Assembly: GCF_000803645.1 (NCBI RefSeq)
Contig: NZ_CP009122.1
Coordinates: forward strand, 4,130,501 to 4,194,500
Direction of reading: 5' to 3'
DNA: 64,000 bases
Origin: Sphingopyxis fribergensis
GTDB taxonomy: Bacteria; Pseudomonadota; Alphaproteobacteria; Sphingomonadales; Sphingomonadaceae
Positions 18,349 through 26,959 of the stretch are shown here, in pieces (position 1 is the first letter of the stretch; each line of letters starts with the position of its first letter). Position numbers and translations under genes: made by a program. The notes beneath the pieces were generated by a model. It was not told the origin of the DNA, did not search any database, and was given only the letters and a program-made list of their open reading frames with translations.

Positions 18349-19292
18349 CCACCAGCACCAAAACCGTCAAGGCCGTGAAGGCACCGGCCGCTCCTGCACC
18401 CGCAGCTGCGGCCACGCCTGCGGAGACCAAGGAGTCGCTGCTGCTGCGCCGGGCGGCCGACGGCTATGCCTTCCCCGCGCTTGAGGGCGTCGCGAACCAG
18501 TTTGCGCGCAGCTTGCGCGACCTGATCCGCGCGCTTGGTGCGCCCACGATCCAGATCGAACGGTCAGGCGCCGAACAGGTGAGCTTTGCCGAATGGAGCG
18601 CGGCCGCGGCCCCCGCGATCTTCTGGCGCTATCATGCGCCGCCGCTCAAGGGCCCGGTGATGCTCGCCGGCTCGCGCTCGCTGCTGCTCCAGCTCGTCGA
18701 CATCTTCTATGGCGGCCGCGGTCAACTCGCCGCCGAGCGCGAGGAGCTGACCGATGCCGAGGATCGCTTCGCAGCGCGCCTCGGACGCGACATCGGGTTG
18801 CAGCTCGCCGCCGCATGGCGCGGCAAGCTGGCGATCGAGCCCGAACTTGACAGCGTCACCGCCGATCCCGCGAAGCTCGCCGCGGTGCGCGCCGACGATG
18901 AATTGTTCGTCCAGCGCTTCACGCTGCGCGGCGCGCCGTTCGACGGGCGGACGATCATGTGCGCCTATCCGGTCGCGGCGCTGCGTGGGATTGCCGGCGA
19001 CGAGCTGCTTCCCGAAGCGCAAGGCAATGGCGCCGACCCGGTATGGGCCGGCGCGCTCGACAAGGCGCTGCGCGACGTCCGCATGCCCGTCCGCTCGGTG
19101 CTCGCACGCCCTGAGATCAGTCTCGTCAAATTGCTCGCACTCGAGGTCGGCGACATCATTCCGCTCAATATGCCGCGCCATGTGCCTGTGACCGTTGCCG
19201 GCCACAGCTTCGCGCTCGGCAGCATCGGCGAGGCCAATGGCAACGCCGCGATCATGATAGACCATATCGAAAAAGGACCCGACCATGACTGA
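18345..19292 (+). CDS. fliM: Flagellar motor switch protein FliM (no CheY-binding N-terminus)
   Basis: C-ring protein, 315 aa, GTG start overlapping the fliL stop. The middle domain (RRAADGYAFPALEGVANQFARSLRDLIRALG; LLLQLVDIFYGGRGQ with the GGxG motif) and a C-terminal SpoA domain (LALEVGDIIPLNMPRHVPVTVAG) are clear. The usual N-terminal EIDALL peptide that binds CheY-P is absent: residues 1-30 are a Thr/Lys/Ala/Pro-rich linker. No upstream in-frame start can restore it, since the fliL gene occupies that space. Either switching is CheY-independent or another contact is used. Confidence 0.93.
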   Translation: MTTSTKTVKAVKAPAAPAPAAAATPAETKESLLLRRAADGYAFPALEGVANQFARSLRDLIRALGAPTIQIERSGAEQVSFAEWSAAAAPAIFWRYHAPPLKGPVMLAGSRSLLLQLVDIFYGGRGQLAAEREELTDAEDRFAARLGRDIGLQLAAAWRGKLAIEPELDSVTADPAKLAAVRADDELFVQRFTLRGAPFDGRTIMCAYPVAALRGIAGDELLPEAQGNGADPVWAGALDKALRDVRMPVRSVLARPEISLVKLLALEVGDIIPLNMPRHVPVTVAGHSFALGSIGEANGNAAIMIDHIEKGPDHD

Positions 19293-19620
19293 CATCAGCG
19301 ACGCCCCGAAGGTCGCGCGCGCCGACCGGCGCGACAAGAGCATCGCCGCCGCACCCAATTTCGACCTGCTCGCCGGCGTTTCGCTGCGCGTGTCGGTCGA
19401 GGTCGGGTCGACCTCGATGACGCTCTCCGAACTGCTCGCGATCGATGAGGGCAGCGTGATCGAACTCGACCGCGCCGCGACTGACCTGCTCGACATTTAT
19501 GCCAATGGCACGCTGATCGCGAAGGGCGAGATCGTCAGCATCGACGGCCGCTACGGCATCCAGGTCGCCGAAGTCGTCGCGCCGGCACGCGGGCTCGAGG
19601 GTTTCGAACGGAGAGCCTGA
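19285..19620 (+). CDS. fliN: Flagellar motor switch protein FliN
   Basis: C-ring component that joins FliM and the FliH/FliI export complex; 111 aa. The SpoA domain is complete (VSLRVSVEVGSTSMTLSELLAIDEGSVIELDR, then GTLIAKGEIVSIDGRYGIQV). Overlaps fliM by 8 bp, and its stop shares bases with the fliO start (TGATG). Confidence 0.95.
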   Translation: MTDISDAPKVARADRRDKSIAAAPNFDLLAGVSLRVSVEVGSTSMTLSELLAIDEGSVIELDRAATDLLDIYANGTLIAKGEIVSIDGRYGIQVAEVVAPARGLEGFERRA

Positions 19621-19898
19621 TGTTCGAATATATTCTCCGCCTGCTCATCCTGTTGCCGCTCGTCGGCGGCATGGCGTGGGGCAGCCTGTGGCTGTGGAAA
19701 CGCGTCCAGATGGGGGTGCCCCTCGTCGGCGGCGCCACCAAGACGCGCGCGGTCGAGATGATCGACGTGCTGCCGCTCGGTCCCGGGTCGAAGCTCGCGG
19801 TCGTCGAATTTGCCGGGCAGCGGGTGCTGATCGCGGTGTCGCGGAACGGCATCACGCGGATCGCCGACGACAGCCAGGGCGATTTCCATGCGGACTGA
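19620..19898 (+). CDS. fliO: Flagellar export protein FliO
   Basis: Small 92-aa membrane protein that assists assembly of the FliP ring. One N-terminal transmembrane helix (residues 3-26) is followed by a short cytoplasmic beta-rich domain (RAVEMIDVLPLGPGSKLAVVEFAGQRVLIAVSR), typical of FliO. Located between fliN and fliP, overlapping both. Confidence 0.88.
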   Translation: MFEYILRLLILLPLVGGMAWGSLWLWKRVQMGVPLVGGATKTRAVEMIDVLPLGPGSKLAVVEFAGQRVLIAVSRNGITRIADDSQGDFHAD

Positions 19899-20658
19899 TC
19901 ACCGCTTCTGGCTGCGCGCCGCGGCGCTAGCCGGCGGCGCCGCGCTGCTCTGCGCCGCGCCGGCCGCCTATGCGCAGGCCGCCGATGGCCTTAGCCGCGC
20001 AGTCGGCGAAATCGGCGGCGACGGCCGTCCCTTGAGCCTGTCGCTCCAGATTCTCGTGTTGATGAGCTTGCTGACGGTGCTGCCGTCGCTGCTATTGATG
20101 ATGACCAGCTTCACGCGGATCATCATCGTGCTCTCGATCCTGCGCCACGCGCTCGGCCTGCAACAAACGCCACCGAACCAGGTGCTCGTGGGCCTCAGCC
20201 TGTTCCTCTCGCTGTTCGTGATGCAGCCGGTGATTACCGAGGTGAATCGCGTCGCGATCGAACCCTATGGCCAGGAACAGATCGACATTGGCGAGGCGGT
20301 ATCGCGCTCGGGCGTCGCGCTCCACGGCTTCATGATGAAGCAGACGCGCAAGACCGACCTGATGATGTTCGCCAAGATCGCCAAGGCGCCAACCTATGCG
20401 AGCCCGAAAGACGTACCCTTCTCGATCCTGCTGCCCGCCTTCGTCACCAGCGAACTCAAGACCGCGTTCCAGATCGGCTTCCTGATCTTCCTGCCCTTCC
20501 TCGTCATCGACCTGATCGTCGCCTCGGCGTTGATGTCGCTCGGCATGATGATGCTGTCGCCGACGATCATATCGATGCCGTTCAAGCTGCTGCTCTTCGT
20601 CCTCGTCGACGGCTGGGCGCTGACGATGGGGTCGCTCGCCTCCTCCTTCGTGAGTTAG
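19888..20658 (+). CDS. fliP: Flagellar export gate protein FliP
   Basis: Core protein of the type III export channel; 256 aa. A cleavable signal peptide (to AYA-QAADG, about residue 30) is followed by the family signatures LSLSLQILVLMSLLTVLPSLLLMMTSFTRIIIVLSILRHALGLQQTPPNQVL and the C-terminal helices (LMSLGMMMLSPTIISMPFKLLLFVLVDGW). Full length. Confidence 0.97.
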   Translation: MRTDHRFWLRAAALAGGAALLCAAPAAYAQAADGLSRAVGEIGGDGRPLSLSLQILVLMSLLTVLPSLLLMMTSFTRIIIVLSILRHALGLQQTPPNQVLVGLSLFLSLFVMQPVITEVNRVAIEPYGQEQIDIGEAVSRSGVALHGFMMKQTRKTDLMMFAKIAKAPTYASPKDVPFSILLPAFVTSELKTAFQIGFLIFLPFLVIDLIVASALMSLGMMMLSPTIISMPFKLLLFVLVDGWALTMGSLASSFVS

Positions 20659-20662
20659 CGCG

Positions 20663-20932
20663 ATGGAAGCCGATTATTTCATCGGAGTCGCGCAGCAATC
20701 GCTATGGATTCTCGCGCTTGCGTCGGCGCCGCTACTGCTGCCGGTGCTCGTCATCGGCGTGCTGCTCGGCATGGTGCAGGCGGCGACGTCGATCAACGAA
20801 CAGACTTTGACGTTCGTGCCCAAGCTGATCGTCGCGGCGATCTGCCTCGCGATCTTCGGCGGCAGCATCCTCGTCCTGCTCACCGACTTCACCCGGGAAA
20901 TCTTCGCCCAAATCCCCAGCCTGGTGAAGTAA
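20663..20932 (+). CDS. fliQ: Flagellar export gate protein FliQ
   Basis: 89-aa two-helix protein of the export gate. Conserved features: two transmembrane hairpin helices and the segment GMVQAATSINEQTLTFVPKL. Full length, 4 bp after fliP. Confidence 0.96.
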   Translation: MEADYFIGVAQQSLWILALASAPLLLPVLVIGVLLGMVQAATSINEQTLTFVPKLIVAAICLAIFGGSILVLLTDFTREIFAQIPSLVK

Positions 20933-20939
20933 GCCGGGG

Positions 20940-21719
20940 ATGAATCCCGCCGACATCCCGAATATCGAGGCGATGCTCCAGCTGTGGATGCTGGCGATGA
21001 TCCGCCCCGGCGCGGCGTTCATCGCCGCGCCGGTGTTCGGCGCGTCGAGCGTGCCGGTGCAGCTCAGGCTGGTGATCGCGCTCGCGGTCGGGGTGCCCGC
21101 GGTCGCGGCATCGGGCATGGCGTTGCCGCCCGAAGGCATTGTGTCGGTCCCGGGCTTTTTCCTCATCATCGGCGAGGTCGTGATCGGGCTCGCGATGGGC
21201 TTCGTGCTCCAGATGGGGCTCGCCGCGGCGCTGATCGCGGGCGAGGCGATCAGCAACGCGATGGGCCTCGGCTTCGCGTCGATGGTCGATCCGCTGAGCG
21301 GCGCGTCGAGTTCGGCGATCGGCCAATTCCTGTCGATGATGGCCACCGCGCTCTTCCTCGCCGCCGACGGCCATCTCGTGCTGATCAACATCATCGTCGA
21401 CAGTTATAGCGCGCTACCCCCCGGCAACGCCTTTCCGTCGTGGGACGCGATCGGCGGCATTATTCGGTTCGGCAGCCTGATGTTCGCCGCGGGGCTTACC
21501 ATCGCGATGCCCGTGGGCTTCGTGCTGATCCTCGTCCAGATCATCATGGGCGTCATCGGCCGTTCGGCGCCCGCGCTCAACCTGTTCGCCGTCGGCATTC
21601 CCGCGACCCTGCTCGCCGGAATCGTACTACTGGGTGTCGCGACGCCCGCGATGGCCGAGGCGATTGCGCGCATCCTGTCCGACGCGCTCGACGCCGCGCG
21701 CATGGTCGCGGGAATCTAG
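20940..21719 (+). CDS. fliR: Flagellar export gate protein FliR
   Basis: Export gate component of 259 aa with about six hydrophobic segments. Family features include RPGAAFIAAPVFGASSVPVQLRLVIALAVGV, the GEVVIGLAMGFVLQMGLAAALIAGEAIS stretch and the NLFAVGIPATLLAG loop. Placed between fliQ and flhB as usual. Confidence 0.96.
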   Translation: MNPADIPNIEAMLQLWMLAMIRPGAAFIAAPVFGASSVPVQLRLVIALAVGVPAVAASGMALPPEGIVSVPGFFLIIGEVVIGLAMGFVLQMGLAAALIAGEAISNAMGLGFASMVDPLSGASSSAIGQFLSMMATALFLAADGHLVLINIIVDSYSALPPGNAFPSWDAIGGIIRFGSLMFAAGLTIAMPVGFVLILVQIIMGVIGRSAPALNLFAVGIPATLLAGIVLLGVATPAMAEAIARILSDALDAARMVAGI

Positions 21720-21722
21720 GCC

Positions 21723-22862
21723 ATGTCGGCGCCGACCGAGAAGGACCAGAAGACCGAACAGCCGACGGCAAAAAAGCTGTCGGACTCGGCGCGCGAAGGC
21801 GATGTGCTGATGTCGCGCGAGTTGGCGACGGCGCTGGCGATGCTCGCCGCCGCGGGGTGGATGGTCGCCGCGGGCGGCTGGTTCGTCCAGTCGGCGAGCG
21901 ATCTTGTCCGCCGCGGGCTGACCCTGACCGCCGCCGACGTCGCCGATTTCGCGCCCGCCGAGGCGCTGATGCGCAACGGCGCCGAAATCTTGCTGCCACT
22001 CGCCAGCCTGTTCGCGCTGGCGCTCGGCGCCGCGGTCGCGGGCCCGGCGATGCTCGGCTCGATCGGGTGGCGCGGCAAGGCGCTCCACTTCAAGGGCAAC
22101 CGGATCAATCCGATGAGCGGGCTCAAGCGGATGTTCGGGATGCAGGGCCTGACCGAACTCGGCAAAGCCTTGGCGAAAGTGCTGCTGCTTGGCAGCATCG
22201 GCTATTGGCTTGTCCTGAACAGCCTGCCCGCGATCATGACGATGGCGTCGACCGACCTGATCGGTGCGATCGGCCTTGCCGGAAAGGAAATCGGCCATGC
22301 CATGCTGACGCTCGCCGGCGGGCTGGTGGTCATTGCGCTGATCGATGTGCCGGTGCAGTGGTTCACGCGCAACCAGCGGCTGATGATGAGCAAGCAGGAG
22401 GTGAAGGAGGAAATGCGCCAATCCGACGGCGCCCCCGAACTCAAGCAGGCGCAGCGCCAGCGTGCGCACGAAATTTTGAGCGGGTCGGCGCGCAAGGCGG
22501 TGTCCGACGCGACCGTCGTCCTCACCAATCCGACCCATTTCTCGGTCGCGCTGCGCTATCGGCCCGGGGTCGATGCGGCCCCCTTCGTCGTCGCGCGCGG
22601 GCGCGGCGATGTCGCGCTGTCGATCCGCGAGCTGGCGCGCGGCGCCAATGTGCCGCTGCTCGAATATCCGGCGCTCACGCGCGCCATCTATTTCACCGCG
22701 CGCGCCGGCCGCGTCATCCCGGAGGAATTGTTCGTCGCGGTCGCCACCGTGCTCGCCTTCGTCTTCCAATTGGAACGCGCCGCTGCCGAAGGCACCGCGC
22801 CGCCCGCCGTCGACGTGCCGCCCTCGCATCGTTTTGATCCCGAAGGGCGTCGTCAGGCTTAA
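21723..22862 (+). CDS. flhB: Flagellar export switch protein FlhB
   Basis: Export-gate protein whose cytoplasmic domain self-cleaves to switch substrate class from rod/hook to filament. 379 aa with four membrane segments after an amphipathic start (EKTEQPTAKKLSDSAREGDVLMSREL-type). The autocleavage motif NPTH is at residues 269-272 within TVVLTNPTHFSVALRY. The last codons contain the -35 element of the fliD sigma28 promoter. Confidence 0.97.
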   Translation: MSAPTEKDQKTEQPTAKKLSDSAREGDVLMSRELATALAMLAAAGWMVAAGGWFVQSASDLVRRGLTLTAADVADFAPAEALMRNGAEILLPLASLFALALGAAVAGPAMLGSIGWRGKALHFKGNRINPMSGLKRMFGMQGLTELGKALAKVLLLGSIGYWLVLNSLPAIMTMASTDLIGAIGLAGKEIGHAMLTLAGGLVVIALIDVPVQWFTRNQRLMMSKQEVKEEMRQSDGAPELKQAQRQRAHEILSGSARKAVSDATVVLTNPTHFSVALRYRPGVDAAPFVVARGRGDVALSIRELARGANVPLLEYPALTRAIYFTARAGRVIPEELFVAVATVLAFVFQLERAAAEGTAPPAVDVPPSHRFDPEGRRQA

Positions 22863-22885
22863 ACTTCTTCGCGGGCCGCCGTTAA
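22859..22885 (+). promoter_or_regulatory. Sigma28-type promoter of fliDS
   Basis: TTAA (22859-22862, overlapping the flhB stop), 15 bp, then GCCGTTAA (22878-22885), 7 of 8 matches to the FliA -10. It lies 23 bp before the fliD start, leaving a short leader that carries the AAGGA ribosome site at 22894-22898. Confidence 0.7.
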
Positions 22886-22907
22886 GGGGTGCGAAGGATA
22901 TTTTGCC

Positions 22908-24278
22908 ATGGTCAGTTCAATCGCAAACAGCCTCGGCTTCGGGTCGGGCCTCGATGTCAAACAGCTTGTCGCCGACCTGTCGAATGCGTCGCGCGACCCG
23001 AAGATTGCGCGGATGACCTCGCTGACCCAGGCGAACCAGACGCGGATCAGCGCGCTGGCGCAGGCACGATCGAACCTCGACGGCTTCGCCGATTCGCTGG
23101 GCCAGATGGTATCCGACGGCACGTTGCGCAGCACGCCGACGGTGTCCGACGAGAGCGTGCTTGGCGCTACCAGCCGCGCCGGCCTCTCCGCCGACAGCTT
23201 CGCCGCGACCGTTGTGGTGAACCAGCTTGCGCGCGCGCAGACCAATTATTCGGGCATCGTCGCTGACAAGGCGGCCGCGATCGGCACGGGCACAATGACG
23301 CTGACCGTCGGAGGCGTCGCCAAGACGATCACCATCGATGCGACCAACAACAGCCTCGAAGGGCTGGCCAACGCCATCAACGCGAGCGGCGCCGGCGTGA
23401 CCGCGTCAATCATCGCCGACGAAGGCGGCCACCGCCTGATCGTCAAAGGTCCGACGGGCGAAGTCGGCGCCTTCACCCTCACCGCCGACGCCGGGGCCGA
23501 CCCCGGCCTTTCTGCCTTCTCCACCAGCGGCGGCATGACCGTCGGCCAGAGTGCCGCCAACGCCGAATTCACGATCGACGGCGTGGCGTTCAGCCGCGCG
23601 AACAACATCATCGACGATGTGATTCCGGGCATGTCTCTCACGCTGAAAAAGGCGGCGCCCGGTCAGGGCGTCGATATTGGCGCGAGCCGCCCGCTCGACA
23701 TGATCAAACAGACCGTCGGCGATTTCGTCTCGGTCTATAACCAGCTCAAGAAAAGCCTTGTCACTGCCTCTAGCATGTCGGGGGAAACGACCTCGCTTCG
23801 CGAGATCGAACGCGAACTTTCCAATCTCGTCAACAAGGTGCTGTCGAGCCACGGCAGCATCAACAAGCTGTCCGACATCGGCATCTCGTCGACGCGCGAC
23901 GGCCTGCTTTCTGTCGACAACGCGAAGCTCGACAAGGTGCTCGCCAGCGATGCCGGCGCGGTCGAGGCGCTGTTCAATCCGCGTCGCGATGCGACCCATA
24001 CCGAACAGAGCGATCCCGGCATCGCCTTTGCGCTCGACGCGATCCGCGACAAGGCGGTCGGCGTCAATGGCGCGATCGATCGCGTGTCGAAATCGCTCGA
24101 CGCGAAAAGGGAAAATCTCGCCGACCAGCTCGAAAAGATCGAAGAGCGCGAGAGCGCCTATAAGGCCCGGCTGGAGAAGCAATATGGCTCGCTCGAAGCC
24201 AAGCTTGCGGCGTTCAAGGCAACGCAGAGCTATCTCGAACAGCAAATCAAGCTCTGGAACAACCAGGGTAACGATTAA
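22908..24278 (+). CDS. fliD: Flagellar filament cap protein FliD
   Basis: Hook-associated protein 2, forms the cap under which flagellin polymerises; 456 aa. N-terminal FliD_N (SIANSLGFGSGLDVKQLVADLSNASRDP), a central hook-IN-like region, and the C-terminal FliD_C coiled coil (DQLEKIEERESAYKARLEKQYGSLEAKLAAFKATQSYLEQQI) are all visible. Preceded by a good ribosome site and a sigma28-type promoter, so it can be expressed late with flagellin independent of the fliE operon. Confidence 0.95.
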   Translation: MVSSIANSLGFGSGLDVKQLVADLSNASRDPKIARMTSLTQANQTRISALAQARSNLDGFADSLGQMVSDGTLRSTPTVSDESVLGATSRAGLSADSFAATVVVNQLARAQTNYSGIVADKAAAIGTGTMTLTVGGVAKTITIDATNNSLEGLANAINASGAGVTASIIADEGGHRLIVKGPTGEVGAFTLTADAGADPGLSAFSTSGGMTVGQSAANAEFTIDGVAFSRANNIIDDVIPGMSLTLKKAAPGQGVDIGASRPLDMIKQTVGDFVSVYNQLKKSLVTASSMSGETTSLREIERELSNLVNKVLSSHGSINKLSDIGISSTRDGLLSVDNAKLDKVLASDAGAVEALFNPRRDATHTEQSDPGIAFALDAIRDKAVGVNGAIDRVSKSLDAKRENLADQLEKIEERESAYKARLEKQYGSLEAKLAAFKATQSYLEQQIKLWNNQGND

Positions 24279-24289
24279 GGACCCCCGCC

Positions 24290-24679
24290 GTGACCGCTAC
24301 CGCCTCGACCGTCCGGGCGACCGGACTTTATCGCCGATTGCAGAACGAAAGCCGCGCCGCCGCCGCCGACCCTATCGAACTCGTCACCATGCTTTACGAC
24401 GAGTTGGAGACCGCCGTCGGCGTGCTCGGGGCGATGGTGCGCCAAGGGCAGCGCATTTCGGCAACCGAGCCCGCGCATCGCGCGCGGGCGATCCTGATCG
24501 GCCTCGACGTCAATCTTGACCGTGACAAGGGCGGCGATGTCGCGACCGCACTGTCGCGCGTCTATCGCAGCATGCGCCGCAAGCTCGACGATGCGGTGGC
24601 CGCGAACAGCGCCGAGGGGCTTGCCGAGTTGCTCGAAGGAATCCTAACGATCAGCGCCGCGTGGCGCCAGCTTCGCTGA
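24290..24679 (+). CDS. fliS: Flagellin export chaperone FliS
   Basis: Cytoplasmic chaperone for flagellin, 129 aa, GTG start after the AAGG at 24277-24280. The conserved core is DPIELVTMLYDELETAVGVLGAMVRQGQ and the later LNVDRDKGGDVATALSRVYRSMRRKL-type helix. Co-transcribed with fliD and followed by a strong terminator. No fliT or fliW is visible next to it. Confidence 0.93.
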   Translation: MTATASTVRATGLYRRLQNESRAAAADPIELVTMLYDELETAVGVLGAMVRQGQRISATEPAHRARAILIGLDVNLDRDKGGDVATALSRVYRSMRRKLDDAVAANSAEGLAELLEGILTISAAWRQLR

Positions 24680-24704
24680 ACCTTCTGGACCTGAAAACGA
24701 CAAC

Positions 24705-24744
24705 GGCCCGCTCCTGATTCGAGGGGCGGGCCTTTGTCCGTTTT
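24705..24744. terminator. Bidirectional terminator between fliS and fleQ-like gene
   Basis: An 11-bp stem with one G-U pair (24705-24715 with 24722-24732, loop of 6) is followed by TTTGTCCGTTTT on the plus strand. An A-rich stretch (24694-24697) on the left gives some T content for the opposite direction. It separates two convergent units. The remaining bases up to 24855 hold no gene. Confidence 0.75.
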
Positions 24745-24855
24745 GGTGAACCCCCGCTGTTACCCGGCCGCCCAAGGTGGGGATAGGCGGCCGGGTGGTG
24801 CAGGAGCGGACCAGAGCTCCCTTTTCAGCGGGTGCTGAAACTCGTTTCGCGGCCG

Positions 24856-25926
24856 TCAGGCGGCCTGCTGGTGGACGCCATATTTGCGCATCTTTTCGAT
24901 GAGCGTGGTGCGCTTCAGCGTGAGCAGGCGCGCCGCTTCCGAAATGATGCCGTCGGCGAGGTCGAGCGCGACGTGGATCTGTTCGAGTTCGATCGTTTCG
25001 ATCTCGCGCTTGAGGTCGATCGGGCGGCCCGGCGCCGGCGTCTTGGCGTGCGGCGCGGCCGCGGCCACATCGTCCGCGCTGGCCGGCACTGCGGCAGGGC
25101 TGCTGGGGACAGCCCGCCGCGGCGCCAGCGCTGCGGTGGGGTTCAAAAGCATGGCGACATCCTCGAAACCGAGCGTCTCGCCGCCATGGAGAACGCTGGC
25201 GCGCTCCACGAAATTCCTGAGTTCGCGCACATTGCCCGGCCATGCATGCTGCATCAGCAACGTCATCGCCGCGTCGTCGAAACGGCATTTGGCGTCGGCG
25301 GGCATCTGGCGCTGGAAATGGCGGATCAGTGCGGGAATATCCTCGGCGCGGTTGGCGAGGCTGGGGACCTGAAGCACAACCACGCCGAGCCGGAAGAACA
25401 GGTCTTCGCGGAATTTTCCATCGGCGATCGCAGCGCCGAGATCCTGGTGGGTGGCCGAAATGACGCGGACGTCGACGGCCTTCACATCGCTGCTGCCGAC
25501 GCGGACGATCGTCCGGTCTTCGAGCACGCGGAGCAGTTTGACCTGCATGTCGAAACGCATGTCGCCGATTTCGTCGAGGAAGAGCGTGCCGCCCTCGGTC
25601 GCTTCGAAATGGCCGATGCGGCGGGCATGGGCGCCGGTGAAGCTGCCCTTTTCATGCCCGAAAAGTTCGGATTCGATCAGTTCGCCGGGGATCGCGCCGC
25701 AGTTGATCGCGGAGAAAGCCTTGCCGGCGCGGGCGCCTTCGTCGTGGATTGCACGGGCAACAAGTTCCTTGCCCGAGCCCGACGGGCCGCAGAGCATCAC
25801 CGAGGCGTTCGAACGCGCCACGCGGCGGATCATCTCGCGCAGCCGACAGGCGGCCTCACTCGTGCCGATGATCAGCGCTTCGAGCGCTGCGTTGTTACCA
25901 TGCCCCAGTGTCATTTTGGTCTCCAT
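24856..25926 (-). CDS. Sigma54-dependent flagellar activator, FleQ/FlbD-like, no receiver domain
   Basis: AAA+ enhancer-binding activator of RpoN promoters, 356 aa. Walker A GPSGSGKE at residues 47-54, the sigma54-contact loop GSFTGA at 94-99 (G-A-F variant), Walker B LFLDE at 115-119, and a C-terminal Fis-type helix-turn-helix ending TLKRTTLIEKMRKYGVHQ, like FleQ/FlrA. The N-terminal receiver/REC-like domain of about 120 residues is absent: the AAA+ domain begins near residue 20 (IIGTSEAACRLREMIRRV). A Pro/Ala linker of about 40 residues precedes the HTH. Likely master regulator of the four sigma54 promoters in this cluster. No fleS/fleR-type two-component pair is present. Confidence 0.92.
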   Translation of the reverse strand: METKMTLGHGNNAALEALIIGTSEAACRLREMIRRVARSNASVMLCGPSGSGKELVARAIHDEGARAGKAFSAINCGAIPGELIESELFGHEKGSFTGAHARRIGHFEATEGGTLFLDEIGDMRFDMQVKLLRVLEDRTIVRVGSSDVKAVDVRVISATHQDLGAAIADGKFREDLFFRLGVVVLQVPSLANRAEDIPALIRHFQRQMPADAKCRFDDAAMTLLMQHAWPGNVRELRNFVERASVLHGGETLGFEDVAMLLNPTAALAPRRAVPSSPAAVPASADDVAAAAPHAKTPAPGRPIDLKREIETIELEQIHVALDLADGIISEAARLLTLKRTTLIEKMRKYGVHQQAA

Positions 25927-26110
25927 CGCACCGCCCGCTCGGTGCCCCCTTCGATGGATTCAGGAATTGACGAAATTGGTAAACAAAAGTTTATCTGACC
26001 TTCGTTAAGTCATTCAAAACAAAGAGATATTGCCACAATGGTGACATTAAGGGCGCAATCGCGTTAACTGTCTCCGATATGCTGCCAAACTGGCACTAAT
26101 TGCCATGCGC
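25927..26110. other. Intergenic region between motB and the fleQ-like gene
   Basis: 184 bp, AT-rich compared with its surroundings, and must contain the promoter of the activator gene. A perfect 5-bp inverted repeat TGGCA-CTAAT-TGCCA is at 26091-26105. No sigma54 or sigma28 consensus with correct spacing is seen, so the activator is probably under housekeeping sigma70. Confidence 0.4.
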
Positions 26111-26959
26111 CTATCGCCAGCCCAGCGTGATCGAGATGCGGCGATTGCGCGGATCGAATCGGTCGGAGGGGACATAGGGCTCGCGATCGGCGACCCCTTC
26201 GATTCGCGAAAAGCGCTCCGAAGCGATGCCGCGATACTCGAGATAGTGGCGCGTGACCTCGGCGCGGTCGACCGACAGGCGCCAGTTGTTCGTGCCCGAT
26301 TTCGCTGACCAGGGCGCCGCATCGGTGTGCCCGCGCACCATCACCTTGTTCGATACCGCCGCGACCGGTTTCGCGATCTCGCGAAACAGGCGTGCGCCAT
26401 CGGGGGTGAGCTGGCTGGTGCCGATCACGAACATCGAAAAATTCGCATCGTCGACGACGTCGATGCGCAGCCCCTCGAGCGTTTCGGTAAAGCGCAGGTT
26501 CGGCGCGAGGCGCTTGAGGTCGCCCTTGCTCTGCAATTGATCCATCAACGTCTGGGCGAGCTTCTGGAACTGTTGCTTGTCGCTTGCGCGCTCGCGCCCC
26601 GACGCTTCGCGCGGACCGCCTTGGGCGTCGCGCGGGATCGTCATCGCGCGTGTGCCCGTCTGCGCCGCGCCGTGGGGATATTTGTCGACCGACACCAGCG
26701 AGTCGCCTCCGAACAGGCCGTTCGACCCCGCCGTGTCCTGCTTGGTCTGGACGATCGTCGGTGCGAAATAATCGGCGAGCGCCTTTCGCTGCGCCTCGTT
26801 CGTCGCGCCGAGCAGCCACATCAACAGGAAGAAGGCCATCATCGCGGTGACGAAGTCGGCATAAGCGACCTTCCAAGCGCCGCCATGATGGCCGCCGTGC
26901 GCCTGCTGGATCACCTTCTTGACGATGATCGGCCGCGGCATGTTGGGACGGGCGGCCAT
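26111..26959 (-). CDS. motB: Flagellar stator protein MotB
   Basis: Proton-channel and peptidoglycan-anchoring stator subunit, 282 aa. The single transmembrane helix follows AWKVAYADFVTAMMAFFLLMWLL with the proton-binding Asp at residue 35. The C-terminal OmpA-like domain (VMVRGHTDAAPW, then LSVDRAEVTRHYLEYRGI, RNRRISITLGWR) binds peptidoglycan. The start overlaps the motA stop (TAATG on the minus strand). A proton-type rather than sodium-type stator is suggested by family only. Confidence 0.96.
   Translation of the reverse strand: MAARPNMPRPIIVKKVIQQAHGGHHGGAWKVAYADFVTAMMAFFLLMWLLGATNEAQRKALADYFAPTIVQTKQDTAGSNGLFGGDSLVSVDKYPHGAAQTGTRAMTIPRDAQGGPREASGRERASDKQQFQKLAQTLMDQLQSKGDLKRLAPNLRFTETLEGLRIDVVDDANFSMFVIGTSQLTPDGARLFREIAKPVAAVSNKVMVRGHTDAAPWSAKSGTNNWRLSVDRAEVTRHYLEYRGIASERFSRIEGVADREPYVPSDRFDPRNRRISITLGWR

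Noticed and set aside
26091..26105. TGGCACTAATTGCCA as a sigma54 promoter for a gene near motB
   Set aside because: The GG-to-GC spacing is too short (3 bp between TGGCAC and TTGC instead of 5). Kept only as an inverted repeat of unknown role.
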